Source: Nocardioides sp. InS609-2
GTDB taxonomy: Bacteria; Actinomycetota; Actinomycetes; Propionibacteriales; Nocardioidaceae
Direction: 5' to 3'
DNA length: 64,000 nucleotides
NCBI RefSeq assembly: GCF_023208195.1
Contig: NZ_CP060034.1
Location: forward strand, 1,302,001 to 1,366,000
Shown piece by piece: positions 46,414-54,053 of the stretch (the first letter of the stretch is position 1; each line of letters begins with the position of its first letter). A model generated the notes under the pieces. That model was not told the DNA's origin. It was given only the letters and a program-made list of their open reading frames with translations, and did no database searches. A program made the translations under genes and the position numbers.

Positions 46414-47011
46414 GGCCATGGAATCAGGTAAGAGGTAGTAACGGATCCGGTCTCATCGGTGACGACACGGATGCCGCTCGTTGTGTTTCCTGCGAGGTCG
46501 GTGCCAATGGTTCGACCGACACTCGTGTCAAGGACGCGGGACGAACCCTCGACTCGCCACGTCCCACCTCTGGCTACCGCGCCGTTGATCGCTTGTCGAA
46601 TCACAATGTGGCCCATTCCGCGGGAGAACTTCGAGGCTGGCTTGGTCGTGAGGGAGTTGAACGAGTGCCGCCGCAGAATGTGCTCCGGGCCGTACCTTCG
46701 AGTTGCCCAGCGGCACCTTAACGCTCGCGGGTAGGGCACGTGCTCCTGCGTTTGCGACAACACCGGTAGCCACCACGATCCGGAACTCCGCGACGGCCTT
46801 CCCTAGCCGCTGACCTGCACGAATGTGTTCCGGGGGCTCGACGGGATACGTCGACCACGGAACTGGAAGCCCGGACGCGGTTTTCGGTGCCGGTGGTGGT
46901 TGCGGCCGACGACGAAGCGGCGCCGAAGACAGTGGCCAGGACCGCGACGGTGGCGGCTAGGAAGACAAGCACCCAGCGCCCGGTGGTGCCCTCTCCGGGC
47001 ACCGTGGTCAT
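46410..47011 (-). pseudogene. frameshifted secreted toxin gene with BECR-type C-terminal domain
   Basis: The gene starts at ATG 47011 with a signal peptide (RWVLVFLAATVAVLATVFG, then SSSAA). Sense continues in a second frame as PPEHIRAGQRLGKAVAEFRI, and in a third as YGPEHILRRHS, then SKFSRGMGHIVIRQAINGAV, DTSVGRTIGTDLAGNT and GIRVVTDETGSVTTSYLIPWP split over the end. That last block resembles the C-terminal RNase-like (BECR) domains of contact-dependent toxins: H...SKF...GRxIG...VVT...TxYP. Two frameshifts make it a probable pseudogene. It overlaps the immunity gene by 4 bp. Confidence 0.5.
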
Positions 47012-47023
47012 GGGGTGAGCCGG

Positions 47024-47716
47024 TCAGCCGGTCAGCTCGTGGTCGTGCTCTGACACGTGGTGTGCCCTTCGAGGGATTGCCCCGGTAGGTTGTGAGCGGA
47101 CCGGCGGCGTGGCTGTCACCCGGAACGCCTGGACTGCGCCGACCAGTAGCAGGAGCGGCAGGAAGAACATCGCAGCGATGACCCATCCTGGCCCGCTGAT
47201 CCATCGGGTGGTCGAGATCTGCGGAATCGAGATGTAGTTGCTGTCAGGTTGCCGTTCGTCGACCGCGTCGAGGACGACAGCGATCAGGCAGAAGACTGCG
47301 GTCGATGCGGTGAACCAGATCAGCGTGGTTTGGGGGTCGGTGGTCTCGAACGCGCCCATCATGGCCAGGGTCGACATGCTCACCAGCGCACCTCCGGTGC
47401 GAGGAGTCCCCGCTGCATAGCAGGCGAGCAGGACCGCGGCGGTCAGCCACCACCGGTGCAGGTCGTGGGCGTGAAGCCATTGTCCGGCCGAGTTCGCCCA
47501 GTCCGGGGAGATGCCCCACGTGCCTGTGATTCGCGAGGCCCACGCCAGCGGCGGCTCGTCTGGGAACGCTTTGCTCTGGCTGCGGATGCCAGTCCAGAAC
47601 CATAGGCTGGCTACTCCTGGCCCGAGCCAGGACACGGCCTGGCCACAGGTCACCCCCAACGCCTGTTGGGCTGCTTCCAGCCAGGAACGCGCCCGCTCGG
47701 AGTCCTTCTCATCCAT
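47024..47716 (-). CDS. hypothetical multi-pass membrane protein
   Basis: A 230-residue protein with a hydrophilic N-terminus (MDEKDSERARSWLEAAQQAL) and about five hydrophobic segments (VSWLGPGVASLWFW, WWLTAAVLLACYAAG, LVSMSTLAMMGAF, WFTASTAVFCLIAVVL, WVIAAMFFLPLLLLVGAV). No family is recognised. It is 12 bp upstream of the secreted toxin-like gene in the same direction and may belong to the same operon. Confidence 0.6.
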   Translation of the reverse strand: MDEKDSERARSWLEAAQQALGVTCGQAVSWLGPGVASLWFWTGIRSQSKAFPDEPPLAWASRITGTWGISPDWANSAGQWLHAHDLHRWWLTAAVLLACYAAGTPRTGGALVSMSTLAMMGAFETTDPQTTLIWFTASTAVFCLIAVVLDAVDERQPDSNYISIPQISTTRWISGPGWVIAAMFFLPLLLLVGAVQAFRVTATPPVRSQPTGAIPRRAHHVSEHDHELTG

Positions 47717-47796
47717 TGCCCAAGATCCTTTCCCCGGATGAACTATCGGCGCGCTTGACCGTAGTGGTGAGCACCGACAACCCCGACCAACGCAGA

Positions 47797-48221
47797 TCAG
47801 TACCGCTTCATCCGGTGTGGAACGGTGAGCGCGTCGCCCAGGCTGCGGGCGGCGGTCAGGGTGGAGTCCCATTTCGGGTCGTGACGTAGGGGCCCGTCCA
47901 GGGACAGGTTGACCAGGGCGTGCAGCACCCGCCGGCATGCGGCCGGTGATCCGATCACCCCGGGCAATGAAGCGCCTGTAAGTGTTCGTGGTGGCTGGCC
48001 TGGGTGCAGTAGACCCGCGGTCGTCCGGTCGACGCCGCGACCGGCAGCGGGGTGCCGCAGCCGACGCTCTGAGCCAACGGCTCCTTGCGCTCCTGGACCA
48101 CGCGTTCGGTGACTGTGGGTTTCGGTGGCGGCCTCTTCCGGCGCCGCCGGCGCATGCTCGCGGGGATGCGACGCCGGTCCCCACCGAACTCTGCACCGAA
48201 GATCTCACCCGAGCCGTCCAT
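47797..48221 (-). pseudogene. zinc-finger-like mobile-element protein, probably frameshifted
   Basis: The first frame (from ATG 48221) has a basic N-terminus with RRRRRKRPPPKP and a CGTPLPVAASTGRPRVYC segment like a CxxPLP...C finger. It ends at 47,955. A second frame begins there at GTG (GTGA overlap) and gives IGSPAACRRVLHALVNLSL, then GPLRHDPKWDSTLTAARSLG to 47,797. The two pieces look like one original gene broken by a frameshift; two small coupled genes are the alternative. Bases 47,717-47,796 and 48,222-48,383 hold nothing further that I can support. Confidence 0.4.
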
Positions 48222-48383
48222 GTCTTCGATGGTGGGCCGTCAACGTGGTTATGTCACCGACGCAACTGAGGTGTCCTCGATCTGCAAGACGTGTATGCCG
48301 GATAGGACGGGCGGACGACATCGGGGACGAGCGCTGCGGTTTCGACCGCCGGAAGTGGCGGCTAGGAAGAGGACGGGCGCGGG

Positions 48384-48650
48384 TCAGGATGCGGCGTAGC
48401 GTTGGCGGGCGGCTTCGCCGGTGGTGCCGATGGCCTCGCCCAGTTCGCGCCAGGACAGGTGAGCTTCGCGGGCTTCGGCGATGGCCTCGGCGAGTTCCTT
48501 CTCCGCGGCGGCGCGGCGGAACGCGGCGAGCTTGACCGCCATCAGCGGCGGCAGTGCCGCATCGAAGTCCTCGGACATGGGGCTATAGCTCTCGAACGCG
48601 TCGGCGAGCTCGTCGGCGTGGGCGATTAGGTCAGTCAGTGAGCGTCGCAT
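48384..48650 (-). CDS. HTH-containing antitoxin-like protein
   Basis: An 88-residue protein: N-terminal helix SLTDLIAHADELADAFESY, a helical middle (AAAEKELAEAIAEAREAHLS) and a C-terminal HTH-like end SWRELGEAIGTTGEAARQRY. This is a common actinobacterial partner of a small toxin. The start at ATG 48650 is 5 bp after the toxin-like stop, so toxin is first and antitoxin second in the operon. Confidence 0.6.
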   Translation of the reverse strand: MRRSLTDLIAHADELADAFESYSPMSEDFDAALPPLMAVKLAAFRRAAAEKELAEAIAEAREAHLSWRELGEAIGTTGEAARQRYAAS

Positions 48651-48655
48651 AGGGA

Positions 48656-48901
48656 TCACCTGAGGTACTTGGTTCGGGCTGGGCGCAGGGCGTGGGCGAT
48701 GGCGAGTTCTCCACCCCACCAGATCACGACCCCAACCTCGATGAGCGTTCCTGCTGCATCGGGGCCGATGAACATGACCATGTCGTCGGCTTGACTGACG
48801 TGGTGGATCGCGAACCGCAACGCGTGGAGCATGTCCGCCTCGGTGACCCCGTGACGGTGGGCCGATTCCAAGATGATCGGCCCTTCCGGCTCGTCGGCCA
48901 C
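48656..48901 (-). CDS. small toxin-like protein of a TA pair
   Basis: An 81-residue protein: ILESAHRHGVTEADMLHAL, then FIGPDAAGTLIEVGVVIWWGG and a basic end RPARTKYLR. The layout (helix, two beta strands, short basic tail) resembles BrnT-like or related type II toxins, with GPDxxGxLIEVGVV as the recognisable core. Assignment as toxin depends on the neighbouring HTH protein. The catalytic residues cannot be assigned. Confidence 0.5.
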   Translation of the reverse strand: MADEPEGPIILESAHRHGVTEADMLHALRFAIHHVSQADDMVMFIGPDAAGTLIEVGVVIWWGGELAIAHALRPARTKYLR

Positions 48902-48942
48902 GTTGATCCACCTTCCATGTCACAAGGTTACTTGCCGCAAGG

Positions 48943-49125
48943 TTACTTGCCAACAGGATCGGGTCGGGCGGCCAAGGTGAGGGCTTGTTGGGCGTGGGCG
49001 ATTCGGTCCGCGAGTTCTCCCGCAGGTCCGCTCGCGGCCGCCAACAGGTGCCCCGCGATTGCGGCCGCCGCAACCGGGTCGCCCTGGTGGTCGCCTCGAG
49101 GGGCTGCCCCCGCTTTGGTTGACAC
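48943..49125 (-). CDS. small hypothetical protein
   Basis: A 60-residue Ala-rich frame (GDPVAAAAIAGHLLAAASGP followed by LADRIAHAQQALTLAARP) between the toxin-like gene and the replication-initiator fragment. The amphipathic helical character and same orientation as its neighbours make it plausible, but a high-GC chance frame is possible. Confidence 0.25.
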   Translation of the reverse strand: MSTKAGAAPRGDHQGDPVAAAAIAGHLLAAASGPAGELADRIAHAQQALTLAARPDPVGK

Positions 49126-49172
49126 TCCGGGTTGATGGTTCCTACGCCGCGTCCGCGGCCGTGTAGATCATC

Positions 49173-49359
49173 TCAAACTCGACCTAGCGCCAAATGCATG
49201 TGTAAGCCGTGGTCGGTCTTGTGCCATTCCGGCACCCAGACGTAGGGCAGTGGCTTGTCTCCCAGGCTCCGCCGCAACGACCTCACGAACCCGCCTACGT
49301 CTTGGCGCACCTGCCGCTGATCGTGGCAACCCTGCCCCTCGTAGGTCAGCGTGACTAAG
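49173..49359 (-). pseudogene. replication-initiator protein, C-terminal part (split by IS copy 2)
   Basis: The frame reads LVTLTYEGQGCHDQ, then VGGFVRSLRRSLGDKPLPYV, WVPEWHKTDHG and LHMHLALGRV before a stop at 49,173. HMH is an HUH-type motif as found in plasmid/ICE Rep proteins of actinobacteria. Sequence beyond the HUH motif, including the catalytic Tyr region, is missing. It is the continuation of the fragment at 51,032-51,269: removing the IS and one copy of the duplication rejoins the two in frame (...NRLDRL-VTLTYEG...). Confidence 0.75.
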
Positions 49360-51031
49360 CCTCGATCCACCGATGAGCTTGAGGTTGTGAGCGCGTCGTG
49401 AAGTGAGAATGCCCTTACGTGCTGGGAAAATCGGACTTCTTCAGGGTCCCAATTCTCACCAAGACGAAGGGCATCTCGTAGATGCAACTTTGCCACACGC
49501 CCCGTGCCACGTCGGCAGTGTTCGATGATCCCAATCTCGTGTCGTCGGCCGGGCTGGTCCCGGTCCTCGCGCTGGCCCGATCCGCGGGACTCCAGGAACT
49601 GGCCCAAGCCCACCTCACTGTGCCGACCGACAAGGGCGCGAACGCGGGGTTGAAGGTGTCCTCGCTGGTCGCCGGGATGGTCGCCGGCGCGGACAGCATC
49701 GATGACATGGCGCTGCTCCGTCACGGCGGGATGGGCCGGGTGTTCACGAACGCCTACGCGCCCTCGACGCTGGGTTCGTTCCTGCGCACGTTCAGCTTCG
49801 GCCACGTCCGCCAGCTCGACGCTGTCGCCTCGAGGTTCTTGGCCGGGCTGGCCGAGCAGGCACCGCTGATCGTGACCTCACCTGACACCAGCGAGCGGGT
49901 GATGATCGACATCGACGACACCATCGTCGAGGTCCACGGGCACGCCAAGCAGGGCTCTGGCTACGGCTACTCCGGCGTGCGTGGGCTCAACGCGCTGCTC
50001 GCTGTCGTGTCCACGAGCCAGTCCGCGCCGGTGATCGTGGCCCACCGGCTCCGGAAGGGATCATGTGGTTCACCGCGGGGCGCGAAACGCCTGGTCGCCG
50101 ACGCGTTGAAGACCACCAGCAAACTGCCCGCCAAGTCCGATCTGCGCCCGATGCTGCGAGCCGACTCCGCGTTCTACGGCGCCGAGGTGGTCAACGCGGC
50201 GTTGCGCGGTGGCGCCGACATCTCGGTCACCGTGCGAATGGATCCCAAGGTCAAGGCGGCGATCGCCACCATCGGTGACGATGCCTGGACCACCATCGAG
50301 TACACCGACGCCGTCTTCGATGAACCCACCAACACGTGGGTCTCCCGCGCCGAGGTCGCCGAGATTCCGTTCACCGCGTTCACTTCCAAGAAGAAAGCCG
50401 ACCAAGTCACCGGACGGCTCGTGGTCCGCCGGATCCCCGACCTCAACACGTCCGCCAAGAATGGTCAGGAGACGTTGTTCGACACCTGGCGCTTCCACGC
50501 CTTCTTCACCACCACAGACCCGGCCGTGGCCGGCACGGTGGCCGCGGACAAGACCCACCGCGGCCACGCGATCATCGAACAGGTCCACTCCGACCTCAAG
50601 GGCTCCGCCCTCGCGCATCTGCCATCGGGAAAGTTCGCAGCGAACGCCGCCTGGCTCGTGCTGGCCGTCATAGCGTTCAACCTGACCAGAGCAGCCGCGA
50701 CCATCACCGGCCCGGGACTCGCCAAGGCCACCACCGCGACCATCCGCCGCAAGCTGATCGCCGTGCCCGCCCGGGTCGCGTCCTCGGCACGAAGAGTGAC
50801 GCTGCACCTCCCGACCGGATGGCCCTGTGAGACAGCCTGGAGCGAACTGTTCAACCGGGCCTGCGGACCAACACCGGCACCGACGACCTGACCACCCCCA
50901 GCCGACACCGGCACAACGACCAACCCGGAACAACCTGGCAGCGAGGCCAGACGGTCGGCCACGCCCACACACTCGAAGACCCCGCCTCAGCGACCGCGGA
51001 CGCTCAGCCCCTGCCCATCGGTGGATCGAGG
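49360..51031. mobile_element. IS1380-family insertion sequence, copy 2 (1,672 bp)
   Basis: Same terminal repeats and length as copy 1 but opposite orientation. The 5-bp flanks are CTAAG (49,355-49,359) and CTAAA (51,032-51,036), differing at one base. It interrupts the Rep-type gene. It lies 403 bp from copy 3, which is in opposite orientation. Confidence 0.95.
49482..50891 (+). CDS. IS1380-family transposase, copy 2
   Basis: A 469-residue intact transposase, almost identical to copy 3. One visible difference is Cys instead of Trp in GWPCETAW near the C-terminus (tgt for tgg). The DDE residues described for copy 1 are all present. It is read away from the Rep gene it disrupts. Confidence 0.95.
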   Translation: MQLCHTPRATSAVFDDPNLVSSAGLVPVLALARSAGLQELAQAHLTVPTDKGANAGLKVSSLVAGMVAGADSIDDMALLRHGGMGRVFTNAYAPSTLGSFLRTFSFGHVRQLDAVASRFLAGLAEQAPLIVTSPDTSERVMIDIDDTIVEVHGHAKQGSGYGYSGVRGLNALLAVVSTSQSAPVIVAHRLRKGSCGSPRGAKRLVADALKTTSKLPAKSDLRPMLRADSAFYGAEVVNAALRGGADISVTVRMDPKVKAAIATIGDDAWTTIEYTDAVFDEPTNTWVSRAEVAEIPFTAFTSKKKADQVTGRLVVRRIPDLNTSAKNGQETLFDTWRFHAFFTTTDPAVAGTVAADKTHRGHAIIEQVHSDLKGSALAHLPSGKFAANAAWLVLAVIAFNLTRAAATITGPGLAKATTATIRRKLIAVPARVASSARRVTLHLPTGWPCETAWSELFNRACGPTPAPTT

Positions 51032-51269
51032 CTAAACGGTCGAGGCGGTTGTGCACGCAGTAGCGCCGCAGCCGCGTACGGGCGCGACGCCCCGCTTCCC
51101 GGGCGGAGCGGACCGGATCGGCAGCGGGTGTGCCTGGGACGTACGTCGAGGGTGCGCGATTGGACGGCTGGAAGGATCCTCCGGCCTCGAAGGCACTGAG
51201 GTAGAGGTTGAGACTCCATCCAGCCTGCGGGGCGAGCAGGGGACGGAAATGGCGAGACGGATCAACCAT
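51032..51269 (-). pseudogene. replication-initiator protein, N-terminal part (split by IS copy 2)
   Basis: From ATG 51269 the frame reads MVDPSRHFRPLLAPQAGWSL and runs to RARTRLRRYCVHNRLDRL at the IS border. The RxRxRLRRYCxxNxLxRL block just before a TLTYEG strand is typical of actinobacterial Rep proteins. Fused with 49,173-49,359 it gives about 140 residues of a protein that usually has 350-500, so the 3' part is also lost. Upstream (51,270-51,434) I see no gene. Confidence 0.7.
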
Positions 51270-51439
51270 GACAGAGGCTTTCGGGACGCAGCGACAGAAG
51301 GCTGGTCCCGCACGGCTGCCTGCGTGTTTTGTTGCCACCACGTCGCGACCGCGCAGCCGTCTGCCGGTCACCTGGCCCGGGGCTCTAGCCCGGTCTGGCT
51401 ATATCTCTGTCATGGAACGGGCTTTCCCCGAACTCTTAG

Positions 51440-53111
51440 CCTCGATCCACCGATGGGCAGGGGCTGAGCGTCCGCGGTCGCTGAGGCGGGGTCTTCGAGT
51501 GTGTGGGCGTGGCCGACCGTCTGGCCTCGCTGCCAGGTTGTTCCGGGTTGGTCGTTGTGCCGGTGTCGGCTGGGGGTGGTCAGGTCGTCGGTGCCGGTGT
51601 TGGTCCGCAGGCCCGGTTGAACAGTTCGCTCCAGGCTGTCTCCCAGGGCCATCCGGTCGGGAGGTGCAGCGTCACTCTTCGTGCCGAGGACGCGACCCGG
51701 GCGGGCACGGCGATCAGCTTGCGGCGGATGGTCGCGGTGGTGGCCTTGGCGAGTCCCGGGCCGGTGATGGTCGCGGCTGCTCTGGTCAGGTTGAACGCTA
51801 TGACGGCCAGCACGAGCCAGGCGGCGTTCGCTGCGAACTTTCCCGATGGCAGATGCGCGAGGGCGGAGCCCTTGAGGTCGGAGTGGACCTGTTCGATGAT
51901 CGCGTGGCCGCGGTGGGTCTTGTCCGCGGCCACCGTGCCGGCCACGGCCGGGTCTGTGGTGGTGAAGAAGGCGTGGAAGCGCCAGGTGTCGAACAACGTC
52001 TCCTGACCATTCTTGGCGGACGTGTTGAGGTCGGGGATCCGGCGGACCACGAGCCGTCCGGTGACTTGGTCGGCTTTCTTCTTGGAAGTGAACGCGGTGA
52101 ACGGAATCTCGGCGACCTCGGCGCGGGAGACCCACGTGTTGGTGGGTTCATCGAAGACGGCGTCGGTGTACTCGATGGTGGTCCAGGCATCGTCACCGAT
52201 GGTGGCGATCGCCGCCTTGACCTTGGGATCCATTCGCACGGTGACCGAGATGTCGGCGCCACCGCGCAACGCCGCGTTGACCACCTCGGCGCCGTAGAAC
52301 GCGGAGTCGGCTCGCAGCATCGGGCGCAGATCGGACTTGGCGGGCAGTTTGCTGGTGGTCTTCAACGCGTCGGCGACCAGGCGTTTCGCGCCCCGCGGTG
52401 AACCACATGATCCCTTCCGGAGCCGGTGGGCCACGATCACCGGCGCGGACTGGCTCGTGGACACGACAGCGAGCAGCGCGTTGAGCCCACGCACGCCGGA
52501 GTAGCCGTAGCCAGAGCCCTGCTTGGCGTGCCCGTGGACCTCGACGATGGTGTCGTCGATGTCGATCATCACCCGCTCGCTGGTGTCAGGTGAGGTCACG
52601 ATCAGCGGTGCCTGCTCGGCCAGCCCGGCCAAGAACCTCGAGGCGACAGCGTCGAGCTGGCGGACGTGGCCGAAGCTGAACGTGCGCAGGAACGAACCCA
52701 GCGTCGAGGGCGCGTAGGCGTTCGTGAACACCCGGCCCATCCCGCCGTGACGGAGCAGCGCCATGTCATCGATGCTGTCCGCGCCGGCGACCATCCCGGC
52801 GACCAGCGAGGACACCTTCAACCCCGCGTTCGCGCCCTTGTCGGTCGGCACAGTGAGGTGGGCTTGGGCCAGTTCCTGGAGTCCCGCGGATCGGGCCAGC
52901 GCGAGGACCGGGACCAGCCCGGCCGACGACACGAGATTGGGATCATCGAACACTGCCGACGTGGCACGGGGCGTGTGGCAAAGTTGCATCTACGAGATGC
53001 CCTTCGTCTTGGTGAGAATTGGGACCCTGAAGAAGTCCGATTTTCCCAGCACGTAAGGGCATTCTCACTTCACGACGCGCTCACAACCTCAAGCTCATCG
53101 GTGGATCGAGG
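51440..53111. mobile_element. IS1380-family insertion sequence, copy 3 (1,672 bp)
   Basis: Same ends and length as copies 1 and 2, in the orientation of copy 1. It is flanked by a perfect 5-bp duplication CTTAG (51,435-51,439 and 53,112-53,116), the complement of CTAAG. It inserted just upstream of the Rep-type gene and appears to be a simple insertion. Confidence 0.95.
51580..52989 (-). CDS. IS1380-family transposase, copy 3
   Basis: A 469-residue intact DDE transposase. It matches copy 2 except for Trp versus Cys in GWPWETAW, and shares SELFNRACGPTPAPTT with it. Copies 2 and 3 are therefore each other's closest relatives in this window. Confidence 0.95.
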   Translation of the reverse strand: MQLCHTPRATSAVFDDPNLVSSAGLVPVLALARSAGLQELAQAHLTVPTDKGANAGLKVSSLVAGMVAGADSIDDMALLRHGGMGRVFTNAYAPSTLGSFLRTFSFGHVRQLDAVASRFLAGLAEQAPLIVTSPDTSERVMIDIDDTIVEVHGHAKQGSGYGYSGVRGLNALLAVVSTSQSAPVIVAHRLRKGSCGSPRGAKRLVADALKTTSKLPAKSDLRPMLRADSAFYGAEVVNAALRGGADISVTVRMDPKVKAAIATIGDDAWTTIEYTDAVFDEPTNTWVSRAEVAEIPFTAFTSKKKADQVTGRLVVRRIPDLNTSAKNGQETLFDTWRFHAFFTTTDPAVAGTVAADKTHRGHAIIEQVHSDLKGSALAHLPSGKFAANAAWLVLAVIAFNLTRAAATITGPGLAKATTATIRRKLIAVPARVASSARRVTLHLPTGWPWETAWSELFNRACGPTPAPTT

Positions 53112-53116
53112 CTTAG

Positions 53117-53335
53117 AACCGCCGACATCATGCACCACCGTGCCAACCGACACCAAGCACGACACGCAGGTTCTTGGCTGGCCCCATAAGGCCCTGCCCA
53201 ACGGTGCTGCGGCTTGCCGCTCCCCAACGCGGCAAGAAGCGCGCCGCGTGGGGCCCCTGCGGACCCGAGAGAGCCGCCGCCCCAGCCACGGATGCGACGA
53301 ACGAGTTGTGTTGCTATTTCAAGTCAAGGGCGGCG
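53117..53335. other. intergenic gap right of IS copy 3
   Basis: No supported gene. A GC-rich inverted repeat (ccccaacgcggc ... gccgcgtgggg, 53,223-53,253) could be a terminator for the leftward DUF4393 remnant, whose stop is at 53,336. The start of the gap (aaccgccgacatcatgcaccaccg) has no tRNA-like fold that I can see. Confidence 0.4.
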
Positions 53336-54053
53336 CTACGCGCCGCCTTTCTCCGGCGCTGCTGGATCAGGTGCTTCGGGCGTGGGTGGCCGCATGACTG
53401 CGACGGGTCGGTAGGCGGAGTGAACGACCGTCGTTCCAACGCTCCGGGACGACACTGCCGACCTGAATCGGACGCCGAAGTCTGAAGTTCGGAGGACCCC
53501 TCGCGTGATGGTCACCGTCGTGCCAACCGGCGCACTTTCACGCCATCCCGTATACGCCGGATGCTCCTCACACCAGTCGTAGACGTTGTCTTCAGAAATC
53601 CACACATCGAAATCGATCCCGACTAGGCCGAGCCGCACCCAGTTGTCGATCCACACCGCGAGATCCGGCTCCAAGTACGGCTCGTCGTCGCCGTTCTGGA
53701 GGAGACCCAGCACGTACGGCGGCGCAGCAATTGAGTACGACGACTCACCGTCCTCGCTCGTCCGGACTTGCATGGCCGGAACGTTCCGCAGCGTCAGGAT
53801 GTCCATCAGCACGGCGGCTTCTTGGGCCGACAACTGTTTGATGATCTCGGCAAACGAGGGATGAGCCTCGCCATCCCGCCTGCCGTCAGCGGCGGTCGCC
53901 AGGAGACTTAGGTACATGTCCTTGAGGTCGGGTTCGTCCAGGCTGTACCCCAACCCCTGCATGGCCGGAACGGCGACCGAGGCACGAGGGGGCGCTAGCC
54001 CCGGTCTTTCATGGAGGTAGTCGGACGGCTGCGCGTCGAGGTTGACGACGTGT
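53336..54053 (-). pseudogene. DUF4393 family protein, C-terminal part (split by a transposon)
   Basis: The frame contains SDYLHERPGLAPPRASVAVP, then LGYSLDEPDLKDMYLSLLAT, AHPSFAEIIKQLSAQEAAVL and a WIDNWVRLGLVGIDF block. These match my memory of DUF4393, an uncharacterised phage/defence-associated family. The 5' part is displaced to 55,641-55,961, with an IS1380-type transposon between. The frame stays open into the transposon, so a fused product could still be made. Its last residues (PEAPDPAAPEKGGA) are low complexity. Confidence 0.65.

Noticed and set aside
49360..53111. IS copies 2 and 3 as a composite transposon carrying 403 bp
   Set aside because: Each copy has its own target duplication and the segment between is only the start of the interrupted Rep gene, so two separate insertions explain it.
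53112..53160. Possible tRNA end or attachment site next to IS copy 3
   Set aside because: No cloverleaf can be drawn and there is no matching direct repeat in the window.
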